Assembly (NCBI GenBank): GCA_016801845.1
Contig: CM028915.1
Location: 12,700,501 to 12,764,500, forward strand
Source of the DNA: Polydactylus sextarius
Lineage: Eukaryota; Chordata; Actinopteri; Polynemidae
Direction: 5' to 3'
DNA: 64,000 bases
The stretch's first letter is position 1. Every line of letters begins with the position of its first letter. The position numbers and the translations under genes are program-made. The notes beneath the pieces are model-generated. The model was given only the letters and a program-made list of their open reading frames with translations, was not told the origin of the DNA and searched no databases. This document shows positions 60,287 to 64,000 of this stretch, piece by piece.

Positions 60287-61480
60287 ATGAATGGTAACAC
60301 TATCCATCCAGCCAACACGACCACAACAGCAGGAGGAGGCTCTGGAGTGGCAGCGCCCCCGAGAGGCTGGAGGGAGTTCTGTGAGCTGCACGCCATCGCC
60401 ACAGCACGGCAGCTGGCCGGACACTACCGTAGCTTCGCTAGAGAGTGGCCACAACATGACGTGCTCCCACCAGAAACTTTTTCCAAGCAGTTCACTGACC
60501 TCTTCCAGAAGCACTTCTGCTGCGAGGTCGACAAAGATGGCACTCCACTCAGCCAGAACACAAGCTCTACCACTACCGGTAGCGCTTCCTCCACGTCTCC
60601 AGTGGCAGTGGCACGTCCACTTTCATCACAGGCTGTGGTGAGTGGTCGATCGCGGATAACATCTTTGTCTGGGGTGCAGGACTATCGGGAGGCAAGCCGG
60701 CCAAGTGCAGGTCCTGCTCTGTTTACTTTGGTGCCACCAAAAGTGGAGCCGGTGGTGGTGAGCCGGGAACAGGAGCAGCCTCTACGATGTGCTGTGGGGA
60801 GCTCATTGTCGGGAAACTCAAGCGTGCTCAGAGGGCCGACTCGCAGCGTCGGCAGCGGGTCGCTGCTGATTAACAGCCACAGCAACGAGGAGATCTCTGG
60901 CACCGATCGAAACCAGGTATCCGAACGGTACTCATCCGACTCCTCAGCCTCTAACCCGCCACGCGCTGATGTCACACACTTCTCTGTCAGTCAAATCCAG
61001 CAGACAGTAAGAAGGCTTTTCAAGAAACAGCCCAGCCCCCCCTCCCAGGACCTGTCTCCTAACAACCCCAACCCCAACAACAGTCCCTCAAATAATGGGG
61101 ACAGAGTGGGTGGGATTTCCTCCACAAACGAGGATCTGTCATCCTCTTCCTCTTCGTCCCACTCTTCCTCTTGTCTGAACTCTGAAGTCACCCCCCCAGG
61201 CGCGTCACATTGGTCAGTAGCTGGAGTAGCCTCTCACTTAATGGATCGTTTTCGTAGAATACACAATAGAAGCTTGAGGCAAAGGAGGTCAGAGGTGAGC
61301 GGCTGCTGTAAAGAAGGCCAACTGAGGTACTTAATGGTGGATGACACTATCTCAGACTCTCAACCTCGCTGGCAACGCTGCCGCCTGCTGGTCAGGAGGA
61401 TCAGGGACGCTCAAGGAGGAGGAGGAGGTGGAAGAGGAGGAGGGGAGCGGTACCAGTTGGAGCTCTATGATCCTCCAAAG
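60287..61480 (+). CDS. sh2b3: sh2b3 (LNK) first coding exon, partial gene
   Basis: 398 codons starting MNGNTIHPAN, with the acceptor CTTGTCTTGCAG ending at 60256 and the donor CCAAAG|GTAGAA at 61480. The SH2B dimerisation domain (phenylalanine zipper) spans about 26-82: RGWREFCELHAIATARQLAG, YRSFAREWPQHD, FTDLFQKHFCCEV. A long Ser/Pro/Asn-rich linker follows, with basic segments (SQIQQTVRRLFKKQ, and RFRRIHNRSLRQRRSE). The last part, RWQRCRLLVRRIRD and ERYQLELYDPPK, is the lead-in to the PH domain. The PH and SH2 domains must be on exons right of the window. SH2B3 is an adaptor that restrains cytokine receptor/JAK2 signalling in blood cells and endothelium. SH2B1/2 paralogues are possible, but linkage to pheta1 supports SH2B3. 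Confidence 0.92.
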
Positions 61481-64000
61481 GTAGAAACACTTTCACATAT
61501 ACACACACACAATCCAGCTCTTTCTTTGCACTGATTTTCATGATCTTTTTTGGACTTGTTTAAATTGAGGTTTTAGTAGAGAAATTATTAGCTTTTATTT
61601 GAATTTTTCCCTCCAGATTGGTTGATAACTTGTAAACTATGTCTTCAGGAACTTCAGGATGTTGGTTACAGGGAGAGGAAGTTGGTTAGTATACCCATTT
61701 CAGTGGTACTATGATTAATGTTGTATGTATTAAGTAAATATGCCAGTGGTAAATATTCTCAGAGATGTTTCTTCCAAGCGTAGTTTTATAGCACTGTTTT
61801 ATTTTGGCCTTTGCCAAATACAGAAGATGCAAAATGAAATAAAATGGTGGAATGAGAGGAGAGGATGTCCCTAAAACCACAAATTAATGTTTTTACATTT
61901 GTGCATATGTGCAGATCAAACAAGTAAAAAAGCAGTGCTAGTGTTTGACCCTGAGAGATTATTGGCAGGAGTGTTTTTTTTTTTTTAACTGTGTACAGAA
62001 ACAACTAGCTGTTTTTCTTCTGCCTACTTCCTTTCTCTATGCTTAGTGGGTCTAAGCAAGCTGTGATTCCTCCTCTGTATGTGGTGCAAAGTCATGAGAG
62101 TTGTGCTCATCTATAACCCTCAAAAGGCAGCGCTTCCAAAAATGCTGAACTGTTCCTTCTCTTCAAGTTTAATGGGGTTTGACTTTCAGCCTTTAGAGCC
62201 CAATGCTGCATCACTTTTTGACTACAGATGTGGCTTCAGGGCTTAGTCAAATTATTCATATAACCATGTTTTTGCAGGATTGTGTGCCTGGATTTTTTTT
62301 TTTTTCTTTCTTTTTGAAAACGCTCTTTGAGCTTCTTCTCAGACTTCTGCGCAGCACTGAAGCATAGAACAGCTGGCAGGTTCCTCAATTCTTGTTTCAT
62401 AATTGCGCAAGTTTCTGTAGATCTGTTTGTATTCATCAATAAGATTCAAACCCACAGATGTTGATGACAGTTTACCAGGCTGTACCACAAGCAAGTAAAC
62501 AACACAACAGTTGCTGTCAGTTCAGTAAAGTGTTATTTGATTTTAACTAAATCTCAAAAAGTCTTAGACAAAAACATAAGTGTTTTTTTTTTTTTTTTTT
62601 TTACTAAACTACAAAAAAATTTAAGAACCATTTGCAGCAAAACTCAATACAACCTTCATGTCTTAGACTGAAGTCTTTTAGTTTTCTAATGGTGTGTATG
62701 TCTCCTTTCACTTTTGTTGATAGAGATCGTGCTTTAAAATACTTTAAAGGAGGTCTGTTGGATTCAACATTTAAAAGTTCAGGAGACATATTTGGCAAGG
62801 TCATATCAGCACAGTCTCTTCCATCTTTTACTGCAGTAACTGTGGTGGTCCTGGCCAGGTTCTTCACATGCACAACGTCCCATCTGATCTGAACGAATTT
62901 ATCTTGGTTTCATCTGACCAAACATTTGCTCGGGCTTCTTTTCACGGTCCTTGAAAAGATAAATCTTGCAGTTTAGTGCCGTTTTGTGAGTCACAGTTCT
63001 TGATCTCTGTTTGTAACGGTTCACTTCATCCATGTTTCCTTCCTACATCGACTAAGACGTCATTGAAAAAGTAATTTCTACAGATAATTCTCGTGCCAAG
63101 TTTTTTTTTGTTGTTGTTGTACGATTGTGCAAATAGCAAATTGTGCATGGTGTTTTATTGGACGAGAATTTTTGGACGAGAATCTGCGATTACTATCATG
63201 GCCCGTACCACCTAACCGCTGCGGCTACTGTTTTTTTTTTAAATCTGGTTTCTTATGTGTTGAAGAAACCTTTTACCATATGGAGCATATGTTCACATTT
63301 AAACATGTTCAGTTTCATTGAAACAGGGCTGTCCATAGATATGATATGGAGTAGCCAGCAAAAGTGGTCCAGGAGAAAAGTTTCTATCTCTCTCTCTGAC
63401 ACTAAGCCACAAAAACCCAAGTTTACTGTCATCTGGCACATTTTAATATCAGTATACCAGATTCTGATAATTAGTACATATCTGCTCAACAACAAAGAAA
63501 AATACAAAAGCTTCAGCTGTAATATTACAGTGTGAAACAGCAGTGTCACTATATTTCTCTCAGTGCTTCAACGCTTAACTTAACTTAACTTAACGCTTAA
63601 ATGATTAATTTGCAGGTGTCAAGTGATTTCTGAGTAGTCTGTCAAACGAGGACGTTCTGTCGTCTGTGCAGTCAAAGCGATTCGCTGTGTGTTTTTAGCA
63701 TCAGTTGTTTTGACAAAATTCATCGCGATGATAAAAAAGACAACTCTTAATCTTTCAGTTGAGTGCACAAACATTCATATAGAGAATGTGGAGGCGGCAC
63801 TGATACAGACAGAGCCCAACTAAGTTTCTCACACTCATATTGTTTTTAAGGAGGTTTCTGGTTGTAAAACACACATTCATAATGATTTTTTTCAGATTTT
63901 TCTTTATTGTGGCATGGTTGGTTTTCAGTCCACTATAACATCATATCAAACCTTGTGAAAAGTTTTGATTGAAGTTGTAATTTGGGATCAGTATTTTTTT
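61481..64000 (+). other. sh2b3 intron 2 (continues beyond window)
   Basis: 2.5 kb of intronic sequence with poly(T) runs (61974-61985, 62583-62602) and a decayed Tc1-like element (62630-63110). No PH-domain exon is visible. Confidence 0.75.
62630..63110 (-). mobile_element. Tc1/mariner-like transposon fossil
   Basis: On the minus strand, 62903-62920 reads WSDETK, the core around the second acidic residue of Tc1-type transposases. KARANV-like codons precede it. A frame-broken stretch after it aligns in sense with the usual LFGSDG and RPG blocks. The continuation to about 62630 reads DGRDCADMTLPNMSPELL, possibly a rearranged part. Frameshifts show it is dead. Confidence 0.55.

Noticed and set aside
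63569..63600. Short (AACTT)n repeat
   Set aside because: Only about four units. Not notable.

Overview
The window is vertebrate nuclear DNA, most likely from a teleost fish. Its coding sequence is broken into many short exons with GT/AG borders. The proteins are vertebrate families, the non-coding sequence is rich in (CA)n, (GA)n and (TA)n microsatellites, and several degenerate repeats look typical of fish genomes. There is no sign of operons, CRISPR arrays, phage or bacterial insertion sequences. The species cannot be read from the sequence.

Layout. (1) Positions 1 to about 21,430, minus strand: hsd17b4, peroxisomal multifunctional enzyme type 2. Twenty-one consecutive exons (579 codons) were reconstructed by hand, and reading frame and phase agree at every junction. 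The SDR dehydrogenase domain and the hydratase-2 domain are present up to its last part. The final exons, with the SCP2-like domain, lie off the left edge. (2) Positions 21,430-23,685: spacer between two divergent genes, with a degenerate A-rich minisatellite and several microsatellites. (3) Positions 23,686-30,302, plus strand: prr16 (Largen), two coding exons, 334 codons, separated by a 5.6-kb intron that carries an old tandem duplication. (4) Positions 30,303-39,100: long stretch with no recognisable coding gene. (5) Positions 39,100-43,550, plus strand: pheta1 (fam109a, Ses1 type), with a single coding exon, a noncoding upstream exon and a long 3' UTR. (6) From about 45,830 to beyond 64,000, plus strand: sh2b3 (LNK). 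It has an inferred noncoding first exon, a 14-kb first intron holding an antisense tRNA-Ser(UGA) gene, and the first coding exon (398 codons, dimerisation domain and linker). The PH and SH2 exons lie to the right of the window.

How the genes relate: they are independent housekeeping or signalling genes, not a pathway. HSD17B4 acts in peroxisomal beta-oxidation, PRR16 is known as a cell-size/translation regulator, PHETA1 acts with OCRL in endosomal recycling, and SH2B3 is an adaptor that damps cytokine receptor-JAK signalling. From memory of the human map, HSD17B4 and PRR16 are neighbours on 5q23, and PHETA1 and SH2B3 are neighbours on 12q24. The window therefore joins two blocks that are separate in human.

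I found no convincing undescribed biological system. The observations most worth a second look are the linkage junction, the competing splice donors in hsd17b4, the nested tRNA without a nearby terminator, the unusual DNA structures in the sh2b3 region, the CLEAR-like box in the pheta1 promoter, and a short upstream reading frame with variable repeats just before prr16.
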